From positions 320,722,283-320,786,282 of the forward strand of contig OZ010791.1 in assembly GCA_963932465.1 (NCBI GenBank): a stretch of DNA of 64,000 nt, written 5' to 3'. The stretch comes from Maratus speciosus. Taxonomy: Eukaryota; Arthropoda; Arachnida; Araneae; Salticidae. Made by a program: the position numbers and the translations under genes. Shown here piece by piece: positions 10,790 through 24,439 of the stretch. The first letter of the stretch is position 1, and each line of letters opens with the position of its first letter. The notes beneath the pieces were generated by a model. It searched no databases, had not been told where the DNA came from, and saw only the letters and a program-made list of their open reading frames with translations.

Positions 10790-12427
10790 TATGAAATTTT
10801 TTAACAATGTAATCGCATGTATCAAACGCTATATGATTTTCACCTCAAATTGCTGTTACAGTTTATGGAATACAATTACATTTTTCGGGATTCCATACGC
10901 TAGGAAAATAGAGAAGCACAAATACTAATTTTAAGACACAAATTACATTAAAAACGTCTCAATGAAAATGCATCTTTACAATATCGTATTCTAATTTCAA
11001 ATCTGTTGGAATGCAAAAGACTCCACATTGAAGAATTTATGGAAGAATATTTTCGTTTAATGAATTAAAATAAATGCTGTAAAAAATCTCATTTTTACCC
11101 TCTGAAAAAGTTCGTTTTTAATGACCTTGGAAAACGTTTTAACCGCCACCTTTCAAAAATAGTTGAAAACTTATGTTTTTTACTTAAACTTAATTCTTAT
11201 TAATATGGGCAAAAATTGTCCAGTTAAATACAAACAGCTTAAACTCTTTAACCCTTTTGGTTAAATGTAAAATTCGAAAAGCTATATTGTCATGACTTCT
11301 AGATTCTAAGATGTAAGCACACGATATTTTTCCCTGTAGAATAAACTGTTTAATGAAACTAAACTATGTGAAAATAAATTTTATAATTCGAATTTTCTTC
11401 TAAAATATAATTTACTCAAAGTTTTTTCACCATCTATCTTTTTCGAAAATAATTGAGGTTTAATTAGAAAATGGCATCGATAAATGTATCAATGCCTTTT
11501 ATTCCCCTTTTATTTTGTTTTACCGTAGAGAAAAAAATAGAAACGTTTAGCAGACAGTATTAGAGAATGTTCTTAAAATTAAAATATATATATATCGTAA
11601 ACAGATTTAACCCCTTGAGGGGCGGTGGGATATATTATACCCCACCTAATTTTAATTCAGATTTGCACCAGAAATTTTTAATTAAGTTTTATTTTTATAA
11701 CTTTGGTGAAAAAGAGCTAAAAAATGGCTTCTCCTTATTTTGAAATATTTATTTTTTAAATTTCCTGTTGAATTCAACATTACAGAAACACAATTGCTTG
11801 CCCCGCAAAAGGTTAAATTTTTTAATTTTGAGAAACATTATAGCGTCATTGATTCCTTACAAATGGCTGCCATTTATTTCAATCTGTACTTACTTCTATT
11901 CTTAGATAAACATTGTAAAATGCTAACTCATTGTCATATTTAAATAAAATAAAATATTTTCTGTATTCAAAAATTAAAAGTTTGCAAAAATAGTATTTTT
12001 TTACACGCAATATGCAAAATTTTAAACTAAACTAAAATTTCAAAATTTTAGTTTTTAGAAACGACGATTAGACATCCACGTGTCGCTTTGTTTTTTTTCC
12101 TATTGTCATTTTATATGTACACTACATTATTTGTTCTTGTTTTAGATTATATTTATTTAGATTTCATATGTCTTGATATGTTTTTAAATATGTTTACGTT
12201 TCTTATTGTATTAGAAATTCATAGTGGATTTTAAATAGTATAAAGCTTTAAATTTTTTTTGTGACTATTGCGTGGAATATTAGTATGTGCCATCTCTAAA
12301 CTGAAGTTCCGATTATTTTATTCTTCGAATTTGCTAGCTTTTTAATTTCAAGTTCATTATTCTACATATAAATTAACTGAATGCCATGTTTAACTTAAAT
12401 ATTTTCTCAGAGTTAAATATATATATA
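10790..12427. other. AT-rich stretch, one possible transposon end
   Basis: No gene is recognised. At 11,608 the text TTAACCCCTTGAGGGG followed by ggtgggatatattataccccacc looks like one terminal repeat of a TTAA-type element, but I could not find its partner nearby. The frame at 11,740-11,943 has no known motif. Confidence 0.5.
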
Positions 12428-12429
12428 TA

Positions 12430-12817
12430 CCGTATTTACTCGTGTATAACGCGCACTTTTTTTTTCAAAAATTTAGGACAAAAACTCTAGGTGCGCGTTA
12501 TACACGGAATAATTTTGTACTGTTGGATGTAATCACACGGTATACGTATGAATCAAGAAATATATTCAAAGAAGAAATTAAAACTGTAAAAGTCTTACTT
12601 AATAGAAGTATTGCTGCATCTTTATTTCACTTTTAGCATTTATTTAAACAACAGCGCTAGTAACATTATTTAAATGCTAATTTTATTAGCGTTGGAAATA
12701 AATCTGGCATTCACTTACGTGTCAAACTTATGGTGCGCATTATTAAAAAGATTTAAAAAAAATTGCCCTTTTTTTCTTGAAAACTACGGGGTGCGCGTTA
12801 TCCACGAGTAAATACGG
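12430..12817. mobile_element. MITE with TA target duplication
   Basis: The left end CCGTATTTACTCGTGTATAA and the right end (the same sequence reversed and complemented, one mismatch) are both flanked by TA. Terminal matching extends about 27 bp to the gcgcac block. The 388-bp body has no open frame of interest. A TA duplication points to mobilisation by a Tc1/mariner-type transposase. Confidence 0.75.
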
Positions 12818-14530
12818 TATATATAAGCGTAATTTTCAAGACAAAATAATCATGGCTATTTATTAATCTAAAAAAGTAAAATTTTGTGTCTCAGACCACC
12901 TTAAATTAAGATTATAAATGCATGAACACATTTTTTGAAATAGAAAAAAATTAGAAATAAAAGTAAACCGCTTGAAGGAAAACCAATCATTTTGTAATAA
13001 AAATACAGAATCGGGAAAGTTTACACTTCTTACATCCTATTTGAAAATTTTCTTTTTTCTTACAGTTTGTATTTCTTGGGAAAATTACAAATATAAATCA
13101 TATTTCCTTTGGGAATAACATTCATTTCTGATTTTTCCAATGAAATGTACTATAGTTTTGCTGAATTTTTCCTAAAAATTTAAATTATATTTTCTGCTTT
13201 TATTCAAATGCAACATGACGTGTAGTTACATTTCATTAAAATATTTTTTGACATTATAAGAAATGCATATATCAGTAAAAATATTCGAATATTCTATACT
13301 TTTGCTCATTGTTTTTAGAAATATGTTTTATTATTTAGATTTACGGAAATATAAAATATAATAAAAGGTAAAAGAAAAATATTTGTGTTTCTATTTGATT
13401 TACTTATGTTTCAGATATAACAACATTTTTATCTATCTTCTTCAAAAATATGTATTTGAATACTAAAAATTTCATAAATATGCGAATTGTTTTTTGATTT
13501 TTAGAAAACAAAAAATAAAAATAACAAAAAATATATTTAAAACAATTGTTGAAAAGTTCTGATTTTTCCTGTATTAGTGGGGATCCCAGTTTTGGCACGG
13601 AGAAAAAATAATTAGTTGAACAGGACGTATTTCCAGTCCTGTAAATGCTAGTACAGCATGAACTGTGAGGTTCTGTTCTTATGTGGTAGACAAAAACATT
13701 CGAAATCATATCTCGCTCACCGGTTCTATACCGTTCGGAGTTTTCCATTTTTTTTTTCTAACTTTTTGTAAATACAGTTAAGGTTCCCGTAAAAATACAC
13801 TCACAGAGGTCAATTCCTCCCCCCCCCCCATTCTTTCCTTTTAACCTCTTTGGTTTCTGAGCTAAAATAATAATACAAATGCTTATTCATTGTTTTGTTT
13901 TTTCAAACAAAATGACATCGTAAATAACAGAAAAAATGTCTTTTCTGAAATTGATTCTTTACGCGCTTAGTAATTTATGTTCAAAAATGTGGATCTAAAA
14001 CTACAAACCCCCTTAAAAACATCAATTTAATAACCATTAATCGAAATTAACGCAATCACAAATTTAAGAGCTTTAAACAAGTAAACAATCTACCCATCCT
14101 CAAAAATTTTTATTCGAAAATATTTAACTTAAATACTTATGAAAATTTCTCACTTTCTTGATCATACTGTCTTTTGGGCATTTTTAGGCATTTTGAAATC
14201 TCAGATGGCAATAACATTTATTTATTGTGGGAATCAGCTTAGATGCTGCAATTTATTCGTTTGCTTTGAACGCAAAAAATATTCAGCTACTAAGAAGTGA
14301 TGTGAAAATGTAAAAAAAAAAAAAAAAAAAGAAATTGCACATTTTAATTTTTATAAGTAAAAGAACAGAGGTTCCATTATGGAGTTCCATGGACCGAAGA
14401 GGATATAACACGCGCACGTAATCGTATATAACAATCACCAAAAACACAACCCCTCTAAATGAGTAACGCTAACAGCTGACTGCCCCGTGCTTTCTCTTTA
14501 AAGGGTCTCAAGACACTTAAAATTGGAAAA

Positions 14531-14590
<60 letters not shown>

Positions 14591-16146
14591 GGACCATTTT
14601 CAACATTTAATGTCTGTAAATGTATATAACTTTAAAAAACAATTTTTAGAGGGATGAAAGATAAAAGTATCTTTCATCTCATATACTATTTAAAAAATTA
14701 CAATATGGGGAATTATTATTATTCTAGGCTTTGAACTGTCGGATATTTTTAAAGCAGAAAATTGGTATGACAGCTTTCGCGCAGGATTGCAAAATGAATT
14801 TTGAAACTATAATTGAAATTTTTGTGTTTACTTATACTGTAGATAGTAATAATTAACCTGAACCTATTTAAAGCATTTTTTCTTTTACTTTTAATACAAA
14901 GCTGCATTTAGCTAATACAAGATTTGGAAAATTTCAACATTATAATGACCTAAAAAATATTATTTTGAATAACAAAAAGGAAATTTTAGGTGCAATTTAT
15001 ACAGACTAACATAAAACATATATTTTGAAATTTTTATGAAAAAATATTGAGAATTTTTTGAGATATCATGCGCTTTATGCACCAAAAAGTGATTTTGAGT
15101 AAAATGACATCAAAATTTCAGAAACTCCGCTTCAGCTATTGAGCGGGTACAATTCTAAAAGCCCTAACTTCTATTCTAGTCTAAATTTCATGGAAAAAAT
15201 TATATCAAAATGTTCAGAAACGATAAGAGTTTGACACATAAAAAATTTAAATTTAGAAATTTTTGAAGCTTTAAGAGACCTGAGACCAATACAATAAACA
15301 TTTATTTCGTTTCATAAAATAAATTGTTTTGTTTTATCTTAAAATATCGGATGCTGATTTTTATTAATTGCATATTTATACCCCTTTACTGTTTGTCAAT
15401 TATACATATCGGTCAGAAGAAGTAGTTTTAATATTAACGGTTAAAACTAATATTCAAATTTAGTATTTCTAATTGGTTGATTTCAGTTAGTTGTCTGAGC
15501 GAAGCGAAGGCTAATACTCAGCGAAATATTACTGTCCAGACACATTACAACTACGATGGATATTAACGCCATGTCCTACTAAAATAAAGCCTAATGAAAA
15601 CCTTTCGTCAAGCATAACTCAAAAAATATTTGTCGGATTTCGTTTCTGATTGCACCAGAAGGTACCTATGAGGGCCACCTACTGAATGCACCTACTATGA
15701 AAAATAAGTTCCAAAGCGTTTAAAAACTATATTAAAAAAAACAGATAAAAAAGCACAATTTATCTGCATACGTCACAAAAATTTGGTGTGCGTCACTTTC
15801 ACCGGTGGATGTTTTCGTAGACAACTGGTTTGAACCATGGAGAAAATAAAAAAAAATACGCACGCAGTAATATTGAATAGATCAGTTTCAACCACGTGAT
15901 CACAAACCTTGCAACAACCCGTGGCAACCAGTTTTGGTGGGCAAACAAATAATAATACATTACTCCGTACCACGGTGACCGTTTTTAGCCTGTTGTATAA
16001 AATCTGGCCTGTTGTATGACATACAATTGTGGATGATTAAAACAAAAGACATGAGTGTTTATTGCTCCGGGAGGTTATCTTTCTCTGGGTGTCTGTTTGT
16101 CTATCATACAGCATGCAATTTTCTTGTAAAGGATGATATTATTATG
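12818..16146. other. AT-rich stretch without recognisable gene
   Basis: It holds a C run near 13,819, an A run near 14,311 and a 55-base T run at 14,533-14,587. The minus-strand frame at 13,404-13,748 (114 codons) has no recognisable domain and is rich in Phe, Ile, Lys and Asn, so I treat it as chance. No inverted or tandem structure was found that I could pair. Confidence 0.5.
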
Positions 16147-16320
16147 CAGTAAAACCTCCATAACGGACACACCCGATTAGTGGACACCTCTATTTAGCGG
16201 GCATTTTTTCGATTACCAACCCTTAAATAACTGTACATTTTTTACTCTCAGTAGCGGACACCTCCAAACAGAGGACAAATTCTGCCCTCCCGAGGTGTTC
16301 GCTATTCAGAGGTTTTACTG
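16147..16320. mobile_element. pogo/Tigger-like MITE, first of two head-to-tail copies
   Basis: The left end CAGTAAAACCTCCATAACGG and the right end CAGAGGTTTTACTG are inverted repeats, with internal gcggacacctc blocks mirrored too. Such CAGT-AAAACCTC ends are typical of pogo/Tigger-group non-autonomous elements. It is followed directly by a second copy with no spacer. Confidence 0.65.
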
Positions 16321-16492
16321 GTAAAACCTCCATAACGGACACACGCGATTAGCGGATACCTCTATTTAGCGGACATTTTTTCGATTACCAACATTTAAAT
16401 AACTGTACATGTTTTACTCTCAGTAGCGGACACATCCAAACAGAGAACAAATTCTGCATTCTCGAGGTGTCCGCTATTCAGAGGTTTTACTG
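16321..16492. mobile_element. pogo/Tigger-like MITE, second head-to-tail copy
   Basis: This 172-bp copy is about 93% identical to the preceding one, begins GTAAAACCTCC and ends GGTTTTACTG before tatatatt. Missing the initial CA, it appears to share its first bases with the end of copy 1. That suggests unequal exchange or slippage rather than two independent insertions. Confidence 0.65.
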
Positions 16493-16677
16493 TATATATT
16501 ATTGATAGTTATTTTACAGGGCCGTACAAAAGAATAAGAAAATATGAAACGAATATAAACTAAATTCGGGTTTGGTAGATCGCTGATGGTAATGTAATTT
16601 TAGGATGTTGTTACAGTCATCCGCAGCATGTTTTTAGAGTTTCGTTCATCTAACGAAACCCTACCTGTCTCACTCCT

Positions 16678-16706
16678 TTGTCTGTCTGTCTGTCTGTCCG
16701 TCTGTC
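16678..16706. repeat. GTCT microsatellite
   Basis: This is a run of (gtct)n with one c substitution. It directly precedes the 146-bp tandem array. Confidence 0.8.
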
Positions 16707-16724
16707 ACAGAGCCCGTTCTCAAA

Positions 16725-17420
16725 AACTATATATGTCGGAGACTTGAAAATTTGCATACTTATAGCTGAACACCACACATCAAACGGCAAATAATAAAAT
16801 TTTGAAAAAGTCTAATATTTAACCCTCTGGGCTTTAACTTCTGTATTTTAAACAATTTTTCTAACTCAGCCCCTAATTAAGTTGGAGACATGAAATTTTG
16901 CATACTTATAGCTGAACACCTCACATCAAACGACAAATAATAAAATTTCGAAAAAGGTCTAATATTTAACCCTCTGGGCTCTACCTTGTGTATTTTAAAC
17001 AATTTTTCTAACTCAGCACCTAATTAGGTTGGAGACATGAAATTTTGCATACTTATAGCTGAACACTTGAGATAACACGATAAATCATAAAATTTTGAAA
17101 AAGTCATATTTAACCCTCCGGTCTCTAACTTCTGTATTTTAAGCAATTTTTCTAACTCAGCCCCTAATTAAGTTCAAGATATGAAATTTTGCATACTTAT
17201 AGCTGAACACCTCACATATCAAACGATAAATAATAAAATTTTGAAAAAGTCTAATTTTTAACCCTCTGGGCTCTAACTTGTGTATTTTAAACAATTTTTA
17301 ACTCAGCCCCTAATTAAGTTGGAGACATGACATTTTGCATACATATAGCTGAACACCTCTCATCAAACGACAAATAATAAAATTTAGAAAAATCTAATAT
17401 TTAACCTCTAATATTTTGTC
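16725..17420. repeat. Tandem array, unit about 146 bp, five copies
   Basis: The marker catacttatagctgaacac recurs near 16,755, 16,900, 17,048, 17,191 and 17,337, giving spacings of about 143-148 bp. Each unit also has a caaataataaaattttgaaa block, an aaccctctgggctctaactt block and an aactcagcccctaattaagt block. Units differ by substitutions and small gaps, so the array is old. No coding function is apparent. Confidence 0.8.
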
Positions 17421-18430
17421 TCGCGCAATTTTTAAATTTAAACTGTTTTGCAATACTATTTTTTGTTCATTTTGCATAAGTTTAATGTGACGTAATTTCT
17501 TCTATTTCAGACGTCTAACGCATGTTAATGAATTTATTTTACAGTATCTTTTCTCTTTTAAAATTCACATGTAAATATAGTTTTTATGGAGTATAATATA
17601 CCTAATTATTTAATTCTAATTTGAAGGTTTTTTTCTGTTTATAATAGTAACGTGTAAATATTTTTTTTATTTGAAGCAAACATTATTGTTTGCGCTGTTT
17701 ATACAGTTGGCAACAGTTTAAATTAATACCATTTTCTAAAATATGCAAAAAATAGCTGTCGAAATGCTGAATATTTGAATGTAAAATAGAAATAAAACCT
17801 CAAAAAATAAGTCAAATTAAAAAAAAATTATGGAGTCTGCACACCGGGATCTTCTATTGAATAAAATGATCTAAAAATGATTAAATTCCCATGTATAGTT
17901 TTTGCTCCAGAAAACTTTTTTAATGGAACGATTTTGTCCAACTTTAGCATTAAATATCTTTTAAAATAATTCTTCGATTTGAAAACTGAATGCATCAGCG
18001 TGTTGATCAAACATTTCACTATAATAGCACCGATTTTCATATTTTTATATGCAATAGTTTTCTTAATATTATCGAAGAAAGACCTCTGGTCACAAAAATT
18101 CAAAACCGGCGGCGGTGACAGCGTTAGTTCCTTTTTTTAGAATAGAGAGATATATAAAAATGAAAACTTGTCTATCTCTCTGTTTCTAATTCCATAAAAA
18201 TCCACAATTTGGAAGCCAAAATTGTGAAAAGATACGTACCTGTGTATTAAAACATGGCCGAGGCAACTAAAGAAATCCGGAATCGAAATAATTTACAGTT
18301 AATTTTTAATTAATAAAAAACCACCAATTTAACAGCAATTTCTTATCAAATTTAAACATTTTTCGTTATAGCGGTTGCCAACAATTAAAAAACAAAATAA
18401 AATTATTACTACAACAATTAATTTTCTACT
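17421..18430. other. AT-rich stretch without recognisable gene
   Basis: The minus-strand frame at 17,828-18,103 has no motif I recognise. A short GC-rich patch ccggcggcggtgacag near 18,104 stands out from its surroundings but has no matching partner. Confidence 0.5.
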
Positions 18431-18660
18431 GCAAGATTTCCACGTGAAAAATGAAAATGAAATAAATAGTTTGCCGAATTTAAAAAAGGTGAATATTACG
18501 TCATAACTTTTCTATTGCAAGATATTCACGTGAAAAATGAAAATGAAATTAAATAGTTTGACGAATTTAAATGAAAGTGAATATAACTTCATAACTTTTT
18601 TATTTCAAATTTTCCACGTGAAAGAGGAAAATATTACGTCATATTGGAAATATAAAGGAC
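18430..18660. repeat. Tandem repeat, unit about 88 bp, three copies
   Basis: The motif cacgtgaaaaatgaaaatga occurs near 18,441 and 18,529, and in a diverged form near 18,616. Linked blocks are tagtttg(c/a)cgaattta and gtgaatattacgtcataact. Spacing is 87-88 bp. Confidence 0.7.
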
Positions 18661-19009
18661 GTGGTGGATATAGTATAATGTCATATGAGTGTGAAAAATG
18701 TATTGAAGCATGATAAAAACCCGATTAGGGAAATATTGTCGTATTTTAACATTATTGCCCCAATTATAAATTGAAGTAAGTTCATTTATAGCTACATTCT
18801 TTTGCGTCTGTTATATACATATATACATTTTTATATAGCGTTTTCATATGATTCATTCATACAACATTTCGACTGCTTTTTTTAATGTTTGTTTTGCGTT
18901 GTATGTTAAATTTTGAAATTGATTTTTCAGAACAAACATGCTTCAAATTCTGGGTAACGCAGGACACTTTAGTTTGTAACAGATAAATGGCTTTTTTATC
19001 TGTACATCT

Positions 19010-19600
19010 AATGCTAATATTATAAAGCGTTATAATAATATAAAGTGTATAATATTATTAATGTTTGTACGTTTGTGAGGTGTTATCTCTGAAACTACAT
19101 AGCCAACATAAAAAAATGTTGGTGGCCATCTCTGCTCCGAAAAAAAGACTATTTTATGTGAGTGCAAGAACCTACATCGCTGCAGGAGCAAAAAAGTTCT
19201 AAAATTGCTATTTCTGCGATATTGATTGTGTTAGAAACTTTAAATTTGGTGCGGTAGTTACTTTTAACATTAAATACTCGTAATGGACGCTCTCTAAAAG
19301 GTTCAATTTCACGGATAAACGTAAAAATTTCTTGAAAGGTTCGAAACTATGATTTATTTGGAATACTGAAATTTTTGGGATACTGTTGGGGTTAGAAACT
19401 AGAACTTTGACATGGTAGTAATTAATAAGATGTAAATGCTCGTTGTAGAACGAATTCTAAAAAATCGTAGGACTAAATAAAGCGGGAAAAGATCTAAACG
19501 AAGTACATGGAATAGTTAGGAATATAAACATGAAAATTGACATCGCTGTATTTATCATGACGTAAATTCTCGCAATAGAACAATTTCAAAAAATGTCGCT
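19010..19600. repeat. Diverged copies of the 305-bp repeat family
   Basis: Text such as gcaggagcaaaaaagttcta, followed by atttctgcgatattg, ttagaaactttaaatttggt and gtagttacttttaacat, matches the unit of the 39.2-41.5 kb array in the same order. It starts after a tataatattattaatgtttg-type lead-in, comparable with the one before the 39 kb array. At least two degraded units are visible. Confidence 0.6.
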
Positions 19601-21330
19601 CTATAAAACAGTGCAGAAACAAAAAAGTTTCGAAAATTTTCTATTTCTGTGTTACTGCTGAGCCCAAAATCTTGCAATTTTGCTTCGGGTTAGTTTTAAA
19701 ATATACAATTGTCTCTATGAATGGTTTCTAAAAATTTTTTAATTTAAAAAGATGAAATTAACAGAAAGCGATCTCAATTACCATTAATTTAGAATTATTA
19801 GGTACAGCAACTTTAAATATTTCATAATGCTGCATTTCCTCCGCAAAACATGCAATTTAAATGCAACAAAACTGATAGATACCCACCTAGCATTAATTAA
19901 ATTGTGTAAATATTGAATAAAGACCTGTATGAAACAGTGAGTTGGTTGCCCGAAAGTACTTGTTAAAGTGATCCTTCTCTAGGCATTTCTCTCTCTCGCC
20001 AAGGCCACTAACAGAGGGAAGTGCCGTTTTAAATGTGATATGAATTTTTTATCCGATTCATTTATCTAGACATTTTATCATCAAGTCATATTCTCAATTA
20101 TCATTAGTAGATTTTTTATATATTAACTTATTCTGGTGAAATTTCATAATAGGGTTCATATTGGCGTACGTTAGTTTGCATGATTTGTTCAATAAATATG
20201 TATGGATTTGTAAATTACTTCAAATGACATTTTGACAGTTCAAAAGTTACGCAGACGATATATTCAGATCTTGTGTCATACTTTATGTTGTAATCATTGC
20301 CGATTTCTTTTATTTAATACATGCTAAATACAGCTCAACTTGTGCAGAATATGTTTGAAACAAAACAATACAGCGTATGTAGTGGCCAGCATACACGCAT
20401 CATTTAAATCCGATCGAGCATATCTAAAACACACTCTAAGGAAGCATTGCATGCCACTGTTGATGTATTCGGTACTTTGATACTGTATCAGATTTTGAGG
20501 AGAGAATTCCTTAAATGTTATCGATAACCTCATTGAATCCATGGAAAACAGATATTGTACAACATTAACTGTTCCGGGGGAGCACACACCATATAAAGTA
20601 TAGTCCATTCTTTTTAAACATCATATATTTGTAATTTAAAGTTACTCAAATTGGTGCGGAGCGCCTGATTATGCTCTTACATCATTTTATGCAGTTAAAA
20701 TTCCGATATAAGTAATTTAGTGTTTCATTTTCTATTTTACTTTTAATATATTGCGTACTTTCAATTTTATATCCATGCATGGCTGTCTTGAATGGTTTGA
20801 TTTCCCATTTTTTAAACAGTGTATACGAATTTATATATAAGATTTTGTAATTCTACGATTCGTTTATTTTCATCATTTCTGTTTATCGCAATATATGGAG
20901 AATTAAAGATAACATCTCATTTTCTTTGCTTCCACATGTTATTATTAAATCTATGTTCTCAGCAATATCGCTCAGACTAATCCCTCTGAGGGAAGTCCTA
21001 GTTAGACCATGCTGTGACGAAACTTGACTAATATTCAGCTAGGAGAAGGTAGTAGATTGGCGGCTCTTCTCCATTCTCATAAAAATCTTTAAATAAAATT
21101 TTTAGTAAACAATTGTTAATGTGGTTTAAAAATTCGCACAATTTATACATATTTTAATGGTTAAGTTTTTTTTTCCTTTGGGACATTGCACGTACAACAT
21201 TTATTATTATTTTTTTTAATATCGCAACTTAAATACATATAAAGCATAAAAATTAAAAAAACGTCAAAAACCGTTGTAAGTTTTTGTAAAAACTAAAACA
21301 AAATTTACTTCACCTTTTCATATCATATAA
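19601..21330. other. AT-rich stretch without recognisable gene
   Basis: No gene is supported. The minus-strand frame at 20,324-20,608 (94 codons) has no motif that I know and no splice or neighbour context. It is listed only as an unassigned region. Confidence 0.45.
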
Positions 21331-21333
21331 ATA

Positions 21334-22020
21334 AAAACATACATTTATTTTACTTAAATAGGTGTCACAAATATAAAAATTAAAATATGTTGACATGTTT
21401 CGGTTTAATAGTAAAAACCGTAATCATAACACACACATACTCAATAGAAATGAATAACACTGGGTACCAAAAAATAATCTAAAAACCAAAAAACATAAAA
21501 ATCTTTAAAAATAGCCTTGATAACGCAGTCTTATCCCTACCAAATTTTATATCAGATTCATGCTCTTTCCTCCTAAACCCAAACTTAAAGAGGGGGGGTT
21601 AATATTTGTTTCAGAGACAGTAGATTATTGTTTGTTTCGAGTTTATACCGCAAGTCAATCATCCGGGAATCTATTGAGATATATTCTAGGAGATATATTC
21701 TCTACTGTGTGTAATGATTCTTTATCCGTTGATATTCCAATTTTATGGTTGGGATTCCTTAATAAATACTTAAAAAGGGAGTCTGATAGAGGGAGCCGCG
21801 GTAGCGTAGGCTATTTGAAATCATAGAGGGCGCAATGTTTTGCATTTTTATGTTTTTTGGTTTTTAGATTATTTTTTGGTACCCAGTGTCATTCATTTCT
21901 ATTGAGTATGTGTGTGTTATGATTACGGTTTTTACTATTAAACCGAAACATGTCAACATATTTTAATTTTTATATTTGTGACACCTATTTAAGTAAAATA
22001 AATGTATGTTTTTATTTATA
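21334..22020. repeat. Inverted repeat, arms about 180 bp, spacer about 330 bp
   Basis: Positions 21,334-21,505 are mirrored at 21,838-22,020 with very few differences, including the tgggtaccaaaaaataatct block and the block giving accgaaacatgtcaacatat on the plus strand. The spacer contains an 88-codon frame (21,560-21,826) with no recognisable domain. The arms contain a stable hairpin cggttt/aaaccg followed by AAACATGTC, a combination seen in Penelope-type terminal repeats. This is suggestive only. Confidence 0.7.
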
Positions 22021-22407
22021 ATTAAAAAAACATCAAAATATCCATAAATAAAAAATTTAGAGAAGTTTTAATTGTTAATTACAATAATCAATTTTTAATT
22101 ATTTAATTACAAATGTTGTTTCGCAAAAGTACATTAACGTAACACAGTTATATTAAAGTAAAACAGTTTGTGAGATATAAATATTCAAAACTAAAAATTT
22201 GTTAAATTTCTTTGTTTGCTCTTTTGTTAGATTTCTCTCATAGATTTTAGATATTTTAACTTGTTAAAACTTTTTTCGTTTGGAACCATAGACATCGGCA
22301 GTGTAAAAAAGACTTTGCTTATATTGAAAACTGCTAACTATACTAGTTATGTTTTTGCATGTTATAGAATTATTTCATTTTTTATGCGTTTCAATAAATA
22401 ACTCGAA

Positions 22408-22410
22408 ATA

Positions 22411-22471
<61 letters not shown>
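22408..22471. repeat. AT dinucleotide microsatellite
   Basis: A nearly pure (AT)n tract is interrupted by two extra bases. It creates a spurious Tyr-Ile-rich open frame. A shorter (AT)n tract lies at 22,849-22,870. Confidence 0.9.
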
Positions 22472-23094
22472 CAATGTATATCATTAGAAATAGAAGAATA
22501 TAATATAGAAACTATTCTATTGCACTACAGGCAATTGCGCAGTTTCTCGTTCTTTTTCCAGTAATACAAGTAGAAATTATCATATCTCATACCCTTAAGA
22601 AAAATTTATTTGTTCTTTTATATTTATGAATTGTTGTGCTGCATTTATTACAATAATAAAAATTTTTATCAATTCAATAGTTTATTAGTTGAAGCATGTG
22701 TAATAATTAAATATAAATAAATAAAATCGAAATATTCTTAATCGTTAAAGGATTTGTTAGATAGTTTCGGACATTTGTTAACTGGCTTAAATTTGCTGCA
22801 ACATATTCCTTTTTAATTCTATACATTGATTTTTATTAATGGTGCATAATATATATATATATATATATATTTTTAATACAGATTAATAAAATAAAATTTT
22901 CCCTGGAAATTTTTAACACTTCTCTGTTTTTGAAAATTCAATAGAGTGCAAAATATAAAATATGAAAACATTCATAAAAATTACACTTTAAAATTTATTA
23001 CTAAAATAGGTGTTGATGAAGTATATACAAAAAGGTCTTCAAAAATGAAAATACCCATATATTAAAAGTATATGAAGCTCTCCGTTCGGTTTCA

Positions 23095-23530
23095 GTTAAA
23101 GCTAAGCCATTATCAAGGCGAAAACCAGCGAAGAAAAGCTCGATGCCGACTGACGGTGGACGACCAGAAACTCATTCTAAATTTGTTGTAGGTGGTCGAA
23201 ACCACTAATAATGAGGGGGAGAAAGGTAAAGAAAGCTGAACAACAAGATTTAATAGCCTCCCTAATTAAACTCTCCTGTAACATGAAGTAGTTCGAACCA
23301 AATGCACCGTATTTAGTAGGATAAAACGTGGTACTATGTTATGTTACAAGAGAGTTTGATCTACCCATTGAATCTTGTTGTTCAGCTTTCTTTACCTCTC
23401 TCCACTCATTATCAGTAGTTCGATCGCTTACAACAAATTTTGAAGGAGTGTCTTGTCGTCCAGTGTCGGTGAGCATCGCGCTTTTCTCCACTGGTTTCCT
23501 ACTGAGCGAAACTTATTGGCAACATATACT
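23095..23530. repeat. Inverted repeat with arms about 190 bp
   Basis: The left arm (about 23,115-23,290) contains gaacaacaagatttaatagc and ttgttgtaggtggtcgaaac. Their reverse complements appear at about 23,340-23,510 as cttgttgttcagctttcttt and cgatcgcttacaacaaat. The arms have diverged by roughly 15%. The ends and target site are not clear, and there is no transposase. Confidence 0.65.
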
Positions 23531-24430
23531 TATGATCAGAGTGGTAAGATTCTTAAAGCGACACATATAAGTTCAGTAGCAGAAATATATGTTTTTTAAA
23601 GCAGAAGGAAGTTACATTACTACATGGAATACAAAGTATCGGCCCTCGCTATTAGCTGGTAGCACCAACAAATTGTCCATATCATTTGTAGAATTTTCCA
23701 TCTTTCAACAGATTCGGGGCACGTTTACATGACCTTTTGACTATTTCTTTGCAAAATGCAGTCGTTTAAATGAAACTAATTTTGCGTTTGTGTAAACAAT
23801 TAACGGAATTTAATTTCGCGCTTTGATCAACCCCTTCTCAGTTGGCGTTGCTAAATACCGAAATGCATTGGTATAGAGAAATTACATTGTTAAAAGAGAA
23901 TTCGTTGGCACTTACACCTCACGTTATATTCCGTAATTATTTTTATAGTTTTTGTAATTCTAAATATTGCTAATAAGTGATGCAAATAAAGTCTACTATT
24001 TTCCGTATTCTCTGCTTTCGTTAGGTGTTGCTGCATAGTGTCAGACTATTTTTTTTAATTAAAAACTAGGGTTCATTGGCCGAAAACTGGATATCAGAGA
24101 ATGGGATACTACATGTACGACCACCAGTAGGTCAAACGAAAACTGAACACTGTAAAAAATATTTTGCATTTCAGAAATCAGAATATAGCGTATCATTTTC
24201 AGAAATGAAAAAATTGTTTTCTGGATTCGAAATTCGAAAATAATCAGACTAAGAAGAGGTTAAACAGTATTTTTTGAGGAACAAAATACAGTCTAAATTC
24301 AACAGACGTTGTAAAGAATTGCGTCATATATGTTCCTTTAAAAATAACCATTTGTCTACCGTTTAGTGATTCTAAATCTGGTTTTACTAGCGTGATTCAA
24401 ATTAACTGTATAAGCACAAATGGTGCTTCC
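23531..24430. other. Stretch without recognisable gene
   Basis: No coding, RNA or paired-repeat signal could be supported between the 23 kb inverted repeat and the mariner relic. Confidence 0.5.
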
Positions 24431-24439
24431 CGTGCTGGA

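Noticed and set aside
13404..13748. Minus-strand frame of 114 codons as a host exon
   Set aside because: No known domain, AT-driven composition and no supporting neighbouring exon or splice pattern.
22349..22564. Open frame with a Tyr-Ile repeat
   Set aside because: It is translation of an AT microsatellite.
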